A DNA stretch of 64,000 nt from contig PVBG01000019.1 in the NCBI GenBank assembly GCA_002968845.1, forward strand, positions 1 to 64,000. Reading direction: 5' to 3'. Within the stretch, counting starts at the first letter, position 1. Each line of letters starts with the position of its first letter. This DNA is from Neorhizobium tomejilense (lineage in GTDB: Bacteria > Pseudomonadota > Alphaproteobacteria > Rhizobiales > Rhizobiaceae). Below, in pieces: positions 1 through 8,138 of this stretch. The notes below the pieces were generated by a model that was not told the DNA's origin, searched no databases, and saw nothing but the letters and a program-made list of their open reading frames with translations. The translations under genes were made by a program, and so were the position numbers.

Positions 1-553
1 GCTTGGCTGCATCCGTTCCGGGGGTGGCCACCTGGTTTGGTTTGTCGGCCGTCTGCGCGTCGGCAGCCGCGGTACCCGGTTTCGGCAGCGGCGTTGGAAC
101 TTCCGCCTCATGTGCCGGTTCGGTGGCGGTGCCGGGCTGCTCGACGACGGGCGGACTTGGGGGCGGGCTTTGCGGATTTTCGCTCGGCCGGTTCTGCGCC
201 ACGGGCGGCTGGGCTTCGGGGACGACCGACTTGTCGGCGGGGCGCTCCGCCGGCTGAGGCGCCTCGGTCGTCTTCCCCACCTCTCCCCCGGGCTTAGGGA
301 TCGGCAGGGGAACGTCTGCCAGTGCCGGCGGTTGGGGTATCGCGCCACGCCCCTGCTGTCGCGAGGGCGCACGTCGGCGAGGTGCGCGGTCACGCGATCC
401 GCCGTCCTGCAGAATGCGGGTCAGGAAATTCACCTCCACGACGCCCGCCGGAACGCCGGAATGCTGCGCCTGCGGTATCGGTCTTTCGGGCGGCACACCC
501 GCCCCGACGATCAGGGGCAGGCCTGCCAGAATTGCGATCCACGAATGCTGCAT
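1..553 (-). CDS. Secreted proline-rich protein, partial (possibly extensin-like)
   Basis: The gene reads leftward off the window edge, so only about 184 N-terminal residues are visible. The ATG at 553 follows a good ribosome site (AAGGA). The N-terminus (MQHSWIAILAGLPLIVGAG) is a short hydrophobic export signal. After it comes a low-complexity stretch rich in Pro, Ala, Glu and Gln with recurring PLPKP/PIPKP-type segments. A signal plus a Pro-rich linker is typical of rhizobial proteins that end in an extensin-like C-terminal domain, but that domain would lie outside the window. The extensin label is therefore only a guess; export and the disordered linker are what the sequence shows. It is divergent from the trp leader. 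Confidence 0.6.
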   Translation of the reverse strand, partial: MQHSWIAILAGLPLIVGAGVPPERPIPQAQHSGVPAGVVEVNFLTRILQDGGSRDRAPRRRAPSRQQGRGAIPQPPALADVPLPIPKPGGEVGKTTEAPQPAERPADKSVVPEAQPPVAQNRPSENPQSPPPSPPVVEQPGTATEPAHEAEVPTPLPKPGTAAADAQTADKPNQVATPGTDAAK

Positions 554-664
554 GCCGTATCCTTCCCGGATGCGTTTCTTCGGTCCTTGAGGGACTATAA
601 ACGCCGATCACCGGTTTTGGTCGCATCGGACGCCAGAATTCCGTTTCCCGGTCATGGAAATTCG

Positions 665-693
665 CTTGCGCGGCTCGAAAACCCAAGCTAACA
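665..693 (+). promoter_or_regulatory. Putative trp promoter
   Basis: CTTGCG (665-670) and CTAACA (688-693) are separated by 17 bases, close to the rhizobial sigma70 pattern CTTGAC-N17-CTATAT. Transcription would start around 700-703, at or just before the leader-peptide ATG, giving an almost leaderless trpL. This matches what is known for the Sinorhizobium trp leader. Read by eye only. Confidence 0.5.
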
Positions 694-702
694 ATTCGGC
701 CC

Positions 703-759
703 ATGATGAATTCGATGAACATCGCTAACTGGTGGCCGGCACGCTCAACGCGGCCTTGA
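703..759 (+). CDS. trpL: trp operon leader peptide (TrpL)
   Basis: An 18-codon frame, MMNSMNIANWWPARSTRP, contains two consecutive Trp codons (730-735) and ends 26 bases before a rho-independent hairpin and 103 bases before trpE(G). This is the classic arrangement for ribosome-mediated attenuation: stalling at the Trp codons when charged tRNA-Trp is scarce prevents the terminator from forming. Related rhizobial leaders usually carry three Trp codons; this one has two. In Sinorhizobium meliloti the terminated leader RNA (rnTrpL) and the peptide also act in trans; whether that holds here is inference. The ATG at 715 is an alternative start. Confidence 0.8.
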   Translation: MMNSMNIANWWPARSTRP

Positions 760-785
760 CCAGTCATGTCCATCGACAAGACCAC

Positions 786-816
786 AAGCCGCCCGGAACC
801 CGAGGCGGCTTTTTTG
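786..816 (+). terminator. trp attenuator terminator
   Basis: Perfect 8-bp stem AAGCCGCC (786-793) / GGCGGCTT (804-811), with an inner CGG/CCG pairing possible in the loop, followed by a T run to 815. It lies between the leader peptide and trpE(G), so it should act as the attenuator and define the 3' end of a roughly 110-nt leader RNA. Confidence 0.85.
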
Positions 817-862
817 TTATCCGCCGCAGGCACCCGGGCAAAGACATTGGAGAGGCAGGACA

Positions 863-3052
863 ATGGTAACGATCATTCGGGATGACGGTTCGGAAGTTTA
901 CGAGACGAGGGGCGGGATTGCAGTCAGCCGCCAGCGGCGTGCAGCGCCCTATGCCGATGCGATCTCCTCCTATGTCGACAGGCTCGACGAACGGCGCGGC
1001 GCGGTCTTCTCCTCCAACTACGAATATCCTGGCCGCTACACCCGCTGGGATACCGCGATTGCCGATCCGCCGCTCGGGATCTCCTCGAATGGCCGCAGGG
1101 TGTGGATCGAAGCCTTCAACGGCCGCGGCGAGGTGCTGCTCGGTTTCGTCGCGGACAAGCTGAAGACGGTAACCGAGCTGACGCTCGGGGAGCGGACGGC
1201 CCGGCGCCTCGATCTCACCGTCAACGAGCCGACGCGCGTGTTCACCGAGGAAGAGCGCTCGAAGATGCCGACGGTGTTTTCCGTGCTGCGGGCAATCGTC
1301 GACCTGTTCCATTCGGAAGCGGATTCGGCGATCGGCCTGTTCGGCGCCTTCGGTTACGACATCGCCTTCCAGTTCGACGCGATCAAGCTTTCGATGCAGC
1401 GGCCGGAAGACCAGCGCGACATGGTGCTGTTCCTGCCCGACGAAATTCTCGTCGTCGACCATCATGCCGCCAAGGCCTGGATCGACCGCTACGACTTTTC
1501 CAAGGACGGAGTGACGACGGAAGGCAAGGACCAGGAGATCGCGCCCGACCCGTTCCAGCGCAATGATACGATACCGCCGAAGGGCGACCATCGGCCGGGC
1601 GAATATGCGGCGCTCGTCACCAAGGCGAAGGAAAGTTTCCGCCGCGGCGACCTGTTCGAAGTGGTGCCGGGGCAGAAGTTCATGGAGCGCTGCGACTCGA
1701 AGCCTTCGGAAATCTCCAACCGGCTGAAGGCGATCAATCCGTCGCCCTATTCCTTCTTCATCAATCTCGGCCATCAGGAATATCTGGTCGGCGCCTCGCC
1801 GGAAATGTTCGTGCGGGTGTCGGGCCGGCGCATCGAGACCTGCCCGATTTCCGGCACGATCAAGCGCGGCGAAGACCCGATCGCCGATAGCGAGCAGATC
1901 CTGAAGCTCCTGAACTCCAAGAAGGACGAATCCGAACTCACCATGTGCTCGGATGTCGACCGCAACGACAAGAGCCGCGTCTGCGAGCCGGGTTCGGTCA
2001 AGGTGATCGGCCGCCGGCAGATCGAGATGTATTCGCGGCTCATCCACACCGTCGACCATATCGAAGGGCGTCTGCGGCCCGACATGGACGCGTTCGACGG
2101 CTTTCTCAGCCACGCCTGGGCCGTCACCGTCACCGGTGCGCCAAAACTTTGGGCGATGCGGTTCATCGAGAACCACGAAAAGAGCCCGCGCGCCTGGTAT
2201 GGCGGGGCGATCGGCATGGTCGGTTTCAACGGCGACATGAATACCGGGCTGACGCTGCGCACCATCCGCATCAAGGACGGCATTGCCGAGGTGCGCGCCG
2301 GCGCGACGCTGCTCAACGACAGCGATCCGAACGAGGAAGAAGCCGAAACCGAACTGAAGGCCTCCGCCATGCTGACAGCGATCCGTGATGCAAAGGCCGG
2401 CAATGCGGCGAAGGCCGGCCGCGACGTGGCGCGGGTGGGGCAGGGGGTCAAGATCCTGCTCGTCGATCACGAGGACAGTTTCGTCCATACGCTCGCCAAC
2501 TACTTCCGCCAGACGGGGGCGACGGTATCGACCGTGCGTACCCCGGTGCCGGAAGAGGTGTTCGACCGCTTCGATCCGGACCTCGTCGTGCTTTCGCCCG
2601 GACCCGGAAATCCGAAGGATTTCGACTGCAAGGCGACGATCAAGATGGCGCGGTCGAAGGGCCTGCCGATCTTCGGCGTCTGCCTCGGCCTGCAGGCGCT
2701 GGCCGAAGCCTACGGCGGCGAATTGAGGCATCTGGCGCTGCCGATGCACGGTAAGCCGTCGCGCATCCGGGTGCTGGAGCCGGGCATCGTTTTCTCGGGG
2801 CTCGCGAGGGAAGTGACCGTCGGGCGCTACCACTCGATCTTCGCCGATCCGAAGACGCTGCACCCGGATTTCATGATCACCGCCGAAAGCGAAGACGGCA
2901 CGATCATGGGTATCGAGCACGTCAAGGAACCGGTGGCGGCGGTGCAATTCCATCCGGAATCGATCATGACGCTCGGCGGCGATGCCGGCATGCGGATGAT
3001 CGAAAACGTCGTGGCGCATCTGTCGCGGCGGGCGAAGACCAAGGCGGCGTAA
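863..3052 (+). CDS. trpE: Fused anthranilate synthase TrpE(G)
   Basis: A 729-residue fusion of both anthranilate synthase subunits. It converts chorismate and glutamine to anthranilate, the first committed step of tryptophan synthesis. The chorismate-binding TrpE part covers about residues 1-510; a short linker leads to the glutamine amidotransferase TrpG part (about 525-725). The amidotransferase triad is visible as Cys607 in GVCLGLQA and His697/Glu699 in HPES. Residues such as SGTIKRGE and the ELTMCSDVDRND segment match the chorismate-utilising core. The fused form is characteristic of Rhizobiales (elsewhere the subunits are usually separate). The start ATG has an AGG-type ribosome site. 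Expression should be controlled by the upstream leader and attenuator. Confidence 0.97.
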   Translation: MVTIIRDDGSEVYETRGGIAVSRQRRAAPYADAISSYVDRLDERRGAVFSSNYEYPGRYTRWDTAIADPPLGISSNGRRVWIEAFNGRGEVLLGFVADKLKTVTELTLGERTARRLDLTVNEPTRVFTEEERSKMPTVFSVLRAIVDLFHSEADSAIGLFGAFGYDIAFQFDAIKLSMQRPEDQRDMVLFLPDEILVVDHHAAKAWIDRYDFSKDGVTTEGKDQEIAPDPFQRNDTIPPKGDHRPGEYAALVTKAKESFRRGDLFEVVPGQKFMERCDSKPSEISNRLKAINPSPYSFFINLGHQEYLVGASPEMFVRVSGRRIETCPISGTIKRGEDPIADSEQILKLLNSKKDESELTMCSDVDRNDKSRVCEPGSVKVIGRRQIEMYSRLIHTVDHIEGRLRPDMDAFDGFLSHAWAVTVTGAPKLWAMRFIENHEKSPRAWYGGAIGMVGFNGDMNTGLTLRTIRIKDGIAEVRAGATLLNDSDPNEEEAETELKASAMLTAIRDAKAGNAAKAGRDVARVGQGVKILLVDHEDSFVHTLANYFRQTGATVSTVRTPVPEEVFDRFDPDLVVLSPGPGNPKDFDCKATIKMARSKGLPIFGVCLGLQALAEAYGGELRHLALPMHGKPSRIRVLEPGIVFSGLAREVTVGRYHSIFADPKTLHPDFMITAESEDGTIMGIEHVKEPVAAVQFHPESIMTLGGDAGMRMIENVVAHLSRRAKTKAA

Positions 3053-3053
3053 G

Positions 3054-3557
3054 GTGTTGCCCGAGACCATCCCGATCGAATCCATCCGCGAAGAGCATAT
3101 CGAGAGCTTTCACAAGGCGCTCGACATGGTCTCGCGGGAGCGAAAATACCTGAGCTTCCTGGAGGCGCCGCCGCTTGAAGACGTGCGGCCCTTTGTGCTC
3201 GACAACATCGAGAACGGCCATCCGCAGGTCGTCGCCGTCGTCGATGGAGAAGTAGTCGGCTGGTGCGACATCCGCCGGCATCCCCGCCCGACCGCCGCCC
3301 ATTGCGGCACGCTCGGCATGGGCATCATCCTTGGTTATCGCGAAAAAGGTCTCGGCACTCGGCTGATCCGCGCCGCTGTCGGCCAGGCCCGCGAACGCGG
3401 CTTCCACCGCGTCGAGCTGCATGTGCATGCCGACAACGTGCGCGCCATCGCGCTCTACGAAAAGGTCGGCTTCGTGCGGGAAGGCGTGGCGCGGGATGCG
3501 GTGAGGATCGACGGGCGGTTTGTCGACAGTATCAGCATGGCGGTGATCATAGGGTAG
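3054..3557 (+). CDS. GNAT family N-acetyltransferase
   Basis: A 167-residue single-domain GNAT protein. The acetyl-CoA loop is visible in YREKGLGTRLIRAAVGQA (Q/RxxGxG/A motif, here REKGLG), followed by the beta5-alpha4 region ELHVHADNVRAIALYEKVGF, which is typical of ribosomal-protein or amino-acid acetyltransferases of the RimJ/phosphinothricin type. The substrate cannot be read. It starts with GTG one base after the trpE(G) stop, so translation is probably coupled and it belongs to the same transcript. TTG three bases further on is an alternative start. Confidence 0.85.
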   Translation: MLPETIPIESIREEHIESFHKALDMVSRERKYLSFLEAPPLEDVRPFVLDNIENGHPQVVAVVDGEVVGWCDIRRHPRPTAAHCGTLGMGIILGYREKGLGTRLIRAAVGQARERGFHRVELHVHADNVRAIALYEKVGFVREGVARDAVRIDGRFVDSISMAVIIG

Positions 3558-3594
3558 AGTTGGCCCAAAGACCGGCGGAGCGATCTGTCAGCCA

Positions 3595-4536
3595 CTATTC
3601 AGCGGCACCCGCCAACAGCGAAGCCGCCGCCGGCAACCTTTCGCATGTTTCCGCGAACAGCTTCTCGCTCAAAAAATCGACCAGCACCCGGACTTTCGGC
3701 GACAGGTGCCGGCTGGAGGGCCAGAGGAGGTGGAACTGACCGGGGGCGTCGAGGTGTTCGTCGAGGATGGTCCGCAGCCGGCCGTCGGCGACCGGTTCCC
3801 TTGCCAGGAAATCCGGCATGCAGCCGATGCCGAGGCCGGCGATGACGGTGCTGCGCAGCGCCTCCATGTTGTTGCAGGTGAGCGCCGTGCGCAGGTGCGG
3901 TTCGGCGCCTTCGGGCGGCAGGGTGATCGGCCAGTCCTGCAGCTTGCGGCTGTTCGGATAACGGAAGAGGATCGCCAGATGGCCGTCGAGGTCGCGCGGG
4001 CATTCGGGGATGCCGTGGCGGTCGAGATAGGTCGGGGCGGCACAGAGGAGCATCCGGAATGGCCTGAGCGTCCGTGACATCAGCCGTGAATCCGGCAGGT
4101 TGCCGCTGCGGATTGCCACGTCCACCTCCTCGTCGATCAGGTCGACGATCCGGTCGTTGAAATCGAGATCGAGTTCGATCTCCGGATAACGCTCGACGAA
4201 TTCCGGCAGTACCGGCAGAAGAAGATGATAGGTGACGATCGGCGCGCTGACGCGGAGCTTTCCGCGGGGCACGGCGACGGCACTCGCGAGCGAGGCTTCG
4301 GCATCGTTCAGGTCGTCGAGCACGCGGCGGCACCGTTCGTGGAAAAGCCGTCCTTCTTCCGTCAGCCGCAGGCTGCGGGTCGAGCGCTGGAAAAGCCGGA
4401 CGCCGAGTTCCTTCTCGAGATTGGTGACCGCCTTGCCGACGGCCGAGGCCGACAGGCCGAGCACCCGACCGGCAGCGACGAAACTGCCGAGATCGGCGGT
4501 GCGCACGAAGGCCGTCAGTCCACCCAGACGATCCAA
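3595..4536 (-). CDS. LysR-family transcriptional regulator
   Basis: 313 residues with an N-terminal winged helix-turn-helix (about 1-60: LGSFVAAGRVLGLSASAVGK, then LEKELGVRLFQRSTRSLRLT). A LysR substrate-binding domain follows (about 90-295, beginning GKLRVSAP). The family usually activates a divergent neighbour in response to a small ligand; here the divergent gene is an MFS exporter whose start lies about 185 bases away, so that gene is the likely target. The final residues (LLAGAAE) are hydrophobic and short. The effector is unknown. Confidence 0.92.
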   Translation of the reverse strand: MDRLGGLTAFVRTADLGSFVAAGRVLGLSASAVGKAVTNLEKELGVRLFQRSTRSLRLTEEGRLFHERCRRVLDDLNDAEASLASAVAVPRGKLRVSAPIVTYHLLLPVLPEFVERYPEIELDLDFNDRIVDLIDEEVDVAIRSGNLPDSRLMSRTLRPFRMLLCAAPTYLDRHGIPECPRDLDGHLAILFRYPNSRKLQDWPITLPPEGAEPHLRTALTCNNMEALRSTVIAGLGIGCMPDFLAREPVADGRLRTILDEHLDAPGQFHLLWPSSRHLSPKVRVLVDFLSEKLFAETCERLPAAASLLAGAAE

Positions 4537-4721
4537 TAGCGTCTCCCATTCGAGCGTTTTCTTCCGCCATATAAGGAACGGACCAGGGATTTTCCAAGCA
4601 TTGCATCGGATTTATCTTGTGTTGGTGACATAAAGCCCTCCGGCCGGGTGGGTTCAAGGCGGTGGCTTCTCCCAAGGGCCGCCCGCCTTCCCCATTGCTC
4701 CAACACAGCGGAATCTCGGAT

Positions 4722-6296
4722 ATGAGAGACAACACACATGCTGTAACGGCAGCCGGACGGCTGTTCGTTCTGATCGCAGTCTGCTGCGCGGCGGTTGCCA
4801 TGCCGCTGACCTTTACCGGCACGGCCGTCGGCCTTCCCGCCATCAGCCGGGCGCTCGGCGGCAGCCCGATCGCCCTCAACTGGGCCACCAATGCCTTCAT
4901 GCTTTCCTTCGGCAGCACGCTGATGGCTGCCGGCGCGCTCGCCGACAGTTTTGGGCGCAAGCGGATTTTCCTGAGCGGCCTCGGCATTTTCGCGCTGTTC
5001 TCGACAGGTCTTGCCTTCGCGGGCGATATCGTCTGGTTCGATGTGCTGCGGGCGCTGCAGGGCATCGGCGCGGCAGCCGCCTTTTCCGGCGGCATGGCGT
5101 CGCTCGCTCAGGAATTCGACGGCGCGGCGCGCCTCAGGGCATTCAGCATCGTCGGCGCCAGCTTCGGCATCGGGCTCGCCTTCGGGCCGATCGCCTCAGG
5201 CTGGATGATCGCCATGTTCGGCTGGCCGGCGATTTTCGCATTGGTGGTCGCCCTTGCGGTGATCGCCTCCATCCTCGGCGCGACCTTCATGCAGGAATCA
5301 CGCGATCCGGACGCCTCCGGCCTCGATTGGAAGGGGGCGCTCAGCTTCACGGCGGCGCTGACCGCTCTGACCTTCGGCGTGCTGCAGGCGCCGGAAAGCG
5401 GCTGGGGCGACCCGCTCGTCATCATCATGCTGCTGGCGGCAGTCCTGCTTTTCCTCGCCTTCGGCCTGATCGAGCGGACTGTGGCGCGGCCGATGCTTGA
5501 CCTCACGCTGTTCCGTTATCCGCGTTTCGTCGGCGTGCAATTGCTGGCGGCGGCGCCGGCCTATGCCTTCGTGGTGCTGCTCATCCTCCTGCCGGTGCGG
5601 TTCATCGGCATCGAGGGCATGGACGAGATTGCCGGCGGGCGGATGATGATCGCGCTCTCCGGGCCGCTCCTCATCCTGCCGATCGCCGCCGGGCTGCTGA
5701 CGCGCTGGTTCGCGCCGGCGACGATCTGCGGCGCCGGCCTGGCGATCTCGGCGGCTGGCCTGTTCTGGCTCAGCCGGTTCCCGGTCGGGTCGGAGCCGAT
5801 ACTGCTGATTGCGCCGCTCCTAACGATCGGGGTCGGCATCAGCCTGCCCTGGGGCCTGATGGACGGTCTTGCCGTCAGCGTCGTACCGAAGGAAAGAGCC
5901 GGCATGGCGACCGGCATCTTCAGCACCACGCGCGTGGCCGGCGAAGGTGTTGCGCTTGCGGTGGTGACGGCGGTGCTTTCGGCGCTCACCAGCGCGAACC
6001 TCGGCAGCGATACCGGCGACCAGGCGGGCGCGATCGCGCAGCGGTTGGTGACCGGCGACCTCCAGGATGCGGCGGAGCTTCTGCCGTCGATCGGCCAGGC
6101 GGCCTTGCTGCAGGGGTATGGCGACGGGTTTTCGTCGCTCCTGTGGCTGCCGACCGCGATCACGGCGCTGACGGCGGTGGTGGTGTTCCTCTTCCTCGGG
6201 CGGGGAAGCGAGGGGGTGGAGGAACTCGAGGAGGAGGCGGAAGTGGTCACCGCGACGCAATCCGACAAGGCGCGATTGGGCCAGCCGGCCCTTTGA
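4722..6296 (+). CDS. MFS drug exporter, 14-TM DHA2 type
   Basis: About 524 residues with roughly 14 hydrophobic segments and the MFS motif ADSFGRKRIFLSG after TM2, as in proton-driven multidrug exporters of the EmrB/QacA (DHA2) group. The proline-rich 'motif C' region appears as GASFGIGLAFGPIASGW in TM5, diagnostic of antiporters. The ATG at 4722 (MRDNTH) is chosen because the conserved part begins right after it; an in-frame GTG at 4662 would add 20 residues lacking a membrane or domain signature. The C-terminus is acidic (EELEEEAE). Divergent from the LysR gene, its presumed regulator. Confidence 0.88.
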   Translation: MRDNTHAVTAAGRLFVLIAVCCAAVAMPLTFTGTAVGLPAISRALGGSPIALNWATNAFMLSFGSTLMAAGALADSFGRKRIFLSGLGIFALFSTGLAFAGDIVWFDVLRALQGIGAAAAFSGGMASLAQEFDGAARLRAFSIVGASFGIGLAFGPIASGWMIAMFGWPAIFALVVALAVIASILGATFMQESRDPDASGLDWKGALSFTAALTALTFGVLQAPESGWGDPLVIIMLLAAVLLFLAFGLIERTVARPMLDLTLFRYPRFVGVQLLAAAPAYAFVVLLILLPVRFIGIEGMDEIAGGRMMIALSGPLLILPIAAGLLTRWFAPATICGAGLAISAAGLFWLSRFPVGSEPILLIAPLLTIGVGISLPWGLMDGLAVSVVPKERAGMATGIFSTTRVAGEGVALAVVTAVLSALTSANLGSDTGDQAGAIAQRLVTGDLQDAAELLPSIGQAALLQGYGDGFSSLLWLPTAITALTAVVVFLFLGRGSEGVEELEEEAEVVTATQSDKARLGQPAL

Positions 6297-6330
6297 CAAA
6301 CCCGCTCATCTGAGCGATATGCAGACTATT

Positions 6331-6371
6331 CGAAACCGCCGGAGCGAGACCATCTCGCTCCGGCGGTTTCG
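6331..6371 (+). terminator. Perfect 19-bp stem hairpin after the MFS gene
   Basis: Bases 6331-6349 are exactly complementary to 6353-6371 with a 3-base loop (CCA). The hairpin lies 34 bases after the MFS stop and before the metal exporter. It probably ends the MFS transcript, although the following CCGTTTTGG gives only a short T run displaced from the stem. Because it is symmetric, it could also act as an RNA-processing or REP-like site. Its presence argues against starting the next gene upstream of it. Confidence 0.6.
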
Positions 6372-6426
6372 CCGTTTTGGACCTCCGGTCCTGCAAATCA
6401 TTCGCACGCGCAAAAAGGAAGACATC

Positions 6427-7341
6427 GTGCCGAGGGAAGTCAAAATCGTCGAGCGGCTGGCCTTCTGGGGCATGCCGCTGTCGCTCGGCGTCATGTCCTT
6501 GAAGATGCTGGCATGGTGGGTGACGGGTTCCGTCGCGCTGCTGTCGGACGGGCTGGAATCCTTCGTCAACGTGGTTGCCGCCTTCATCGCCTATTTCGTC
6601 ATCCGCTATGCGCAGCGGCCGGCCGATCACGACCATCAGTTCGGCCATCACAAGGCGGAATATATGTCGGCGGTGGTCGAAGGCGGGCTGATCATCGTTG
6701 CGGCATTCCTGATCATCAGCGAGGCTTGGGACGGGCTTTTTGCGCCGAGACTTCCGGATGCGCCGGTGCTCGGCCTTGCGATCAACGGGCTTGCGGCGGT
6801 CATCAATGCATTCTGGGCAACAACCCTGATCCGGGTCGGCACCGCCCATTATTCGCCGGCGATGGCGGCCGATGGCCAGCATATCATGTCCGACGTGATC
6901 ACCTCGGCCGGGGTGTTCGCCGGCCTCATCCTGGCCATTGCAACAGGTTATGCGATCCTCGACCCGGTGCTCGCCATCCTGGTCGCGATCAACATTCTGT
7001 GGCAGGGCTACAAGGTGATCGCCCATTCGATCGGCGGGCTGATGGACCGGGCGCTGGAGCCGGACGAGGAGGCGGCAGTGCGCGAGGCGATCGCCACCCA
7101 TTCGGTCGGCGCGCTCGGCGTCCATGACCTCAAGTCACGGCGGGCCGGGGCTGCGGCCTTCATCGATTTTCATCTGGTCGTTCCGGCCGACATGACCGTC
7201 GAAGAGGCGCATGTGATCTGCGACCGCTTGGAAGATGCGATCAAAGCGAGTATTGCCGGCGCCACATTGGCAATCCATGTGGAGCCCGAAGGCGAGCGCG
7301 CCCATGGACAGAAAGTAGACGTTGAAGGAACAGGCAAATGA
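6427..7341 (+). CDS. Cation diffusion facilitator (FieF/YiiP-like metal exporter)
   Basis: 304 residues from the GTG at 6427, which follows a strong ribosome site (AAGGAAG, five bases away). The frame stays open upstream to 6319, but that stretch contains the 19-bp hairpin and has no coding character. The protein has the CDF plan: six membrane helices and a cytoplasmic C-terminal dimer domain (about 210-290). Metal ligands: HxxxD in TM5 (His152/Asp156) and the FGHHKAE loop. In TM2 the usual DxxxD reads D41-G-L-E-S45, so one site-A ligand position is Ser. Divalent metal efflux (Zn, Fe or Mn) is expected. The stop overlaps the queF start. Confidence 0.9.
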   Translation: MPREVKIVERLAFWGMPLSLGVMSLKMLAWWVTGSVALLSDGLESFVNVVAAFIAYFVIRYAQRPADHDHQFGHHKAEYMSAVVEGGLIIVAAFLIISEAWDGLFAPRLPDAPVLGLAINGLAAVINAFWATTLIRVGTAHYSPAMAADGQHIMSDVITSAGVFAGLILAIATGYAILDPVLAILVAINILWQGYKVIAHSIGGLMDRALEPDEEAAVREAIATHSVGALGVHDLKSRRAGAAAFIDFHLVVPADMTVEEAHVICDRLEDAIKASIAGATLAIHVEPEGERAHGQKVDVEGTGK

Positions 7342-7802
7342 CGATGACCGATGTCACCGGGCTCTCGCAGCTCGGATCCCAGGTTGAGGCTCCGCAGAGC
7401 CCGGAAACCGCGGTGCTGGAAAAGGTGCCGAACGGCAACCAGGGCACCGATTACGTGGTGCGCTTCACGGCGCCGGAATTCACCTCGCTCTGCCCGATGA
7501 CCGGCCAGCCGGATTTCGCCCATATCGTCATCGACTATATTCCGGACGGGTTCCTGGTGGAGTCGAAGTCGCTGAAGCTGTTCCTGCATTCCTTCCGGAA
7601 CCACGGCGCGTTCCATGAGGACTGCTCGATCTATATCGCCAAGCGGATCGTCGACCTGCTCGCCCCGAAGTGGCTCAGGATCGGCGCCTACTGGTATCCG
7701 CGCGGCGGCATCCCGATCGACGTGTTCTGGCAGACGGGCGAGGCCCCGGCCGGCGTGTGGCTGCCGGAGCAGGGGGTCGCGACGTATCGGGGACGTGGGT
7801 GA
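7338..7802 (+). CDS. queF: NADPH-dependent 7-cyano-7-deazaguanine reductase QueF
   Basis: 154 residues, the short homodecameric QueF type. It reduces preQ0 to preQ1 in queuosine tRNA-modification synthesis. Visible signatures are the nucleophilic Cys52 in LCPMTGQPDF, which forms the thioimide with preQ0, and the NADPH-binding ESKSLK motif (75-80). The HSFRNHGAFHEDC segment supplies the substrate-binding His/Glu. The start ATG overlaps the exporter stop (ATGA), so the two genes are translationally coupled, although their functions have no obvious link. Confidence 0.96.
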   Translation: MTMTDVTGLSQLGSQVEAPQSPETAVLEKVPNGNQGTDYVVRFTAPEFTSLCPMTGQPDFAHIVIDYIPDGFLVESKSLKLFLHSFRNHGAFHEDCSIYIAKRIVDLLAPKWLRIGAYWYPRGGIPIDVFWQTGEAPAGVWLPEQGVATYRGRG

Positions 7803-7914
7803 GGAACGGTCCGGCGAAGCCGGAGCAATCGATCCAGTGAATCGATTGCAGTGACGAACGCGCTGAGCCAAAGCGAAGCGCCGGGCGGTGCAGCGGGCTC
7901 TGTTGCAATCCGCC

Positions 7915-8095
7915 AGCCCCCCTCTGCCCTGCCGGGCATCTCCCCCACGGGTGGGGAGATCGGCTGGGCGCGTGCTCACCGTTTTACATCCGACGTCTCA
8001 TCCCTCAAGGCATCAAGCCGCCCCAGCTTGTCTGGAAGCGATGGTCACGCCGCTTGTAATCTCCCCACCAGTGGGGAGATGCCGGCGGTTCAGTG
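7915..8095. repeat. RIME-like paired palindromic intergenic repeat (A)
   Basis: The 336-base gap between queF and the DUF2076 gene holds two copies of a short palindromic module in opposite orientation. Left arm 7915-7961: CCCCCTCTG...CATCTCCCCC...GGGGAGATC. Right arm about 8058-8095: ATCTCCCCACCAGTGGGGAGATG. Each arm folds on itself and also pairs with the other. The layout resembles the rhizobial intergenic mosaic elements (RIME). The rest of the gap shows no gene. Confidence 0.75.
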
Positions 8096-8138
8096 GGCGG
8101 CCGCGCTCCAACGTAGAAGATCAGCCCTCCGACCCCGC

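Noticed and set aside
764..3085. A 773-codon open frame on the minus strand across trpE(G)
   Set aside because: It mirrors the trpE(G) frame, has Arg/His/Asp-rich shadow composition, no domain, and no ribosome site; high GC at third positions keeps antisense frames open in this genome.
6319..6426. A 36-codon N-terminal extension of the CDF exporter
   Set aside because: The stretch contains a perfect 19-bp hairpin and lacks a ribosome site, whereas the GTG at 6427 has an ideal one.
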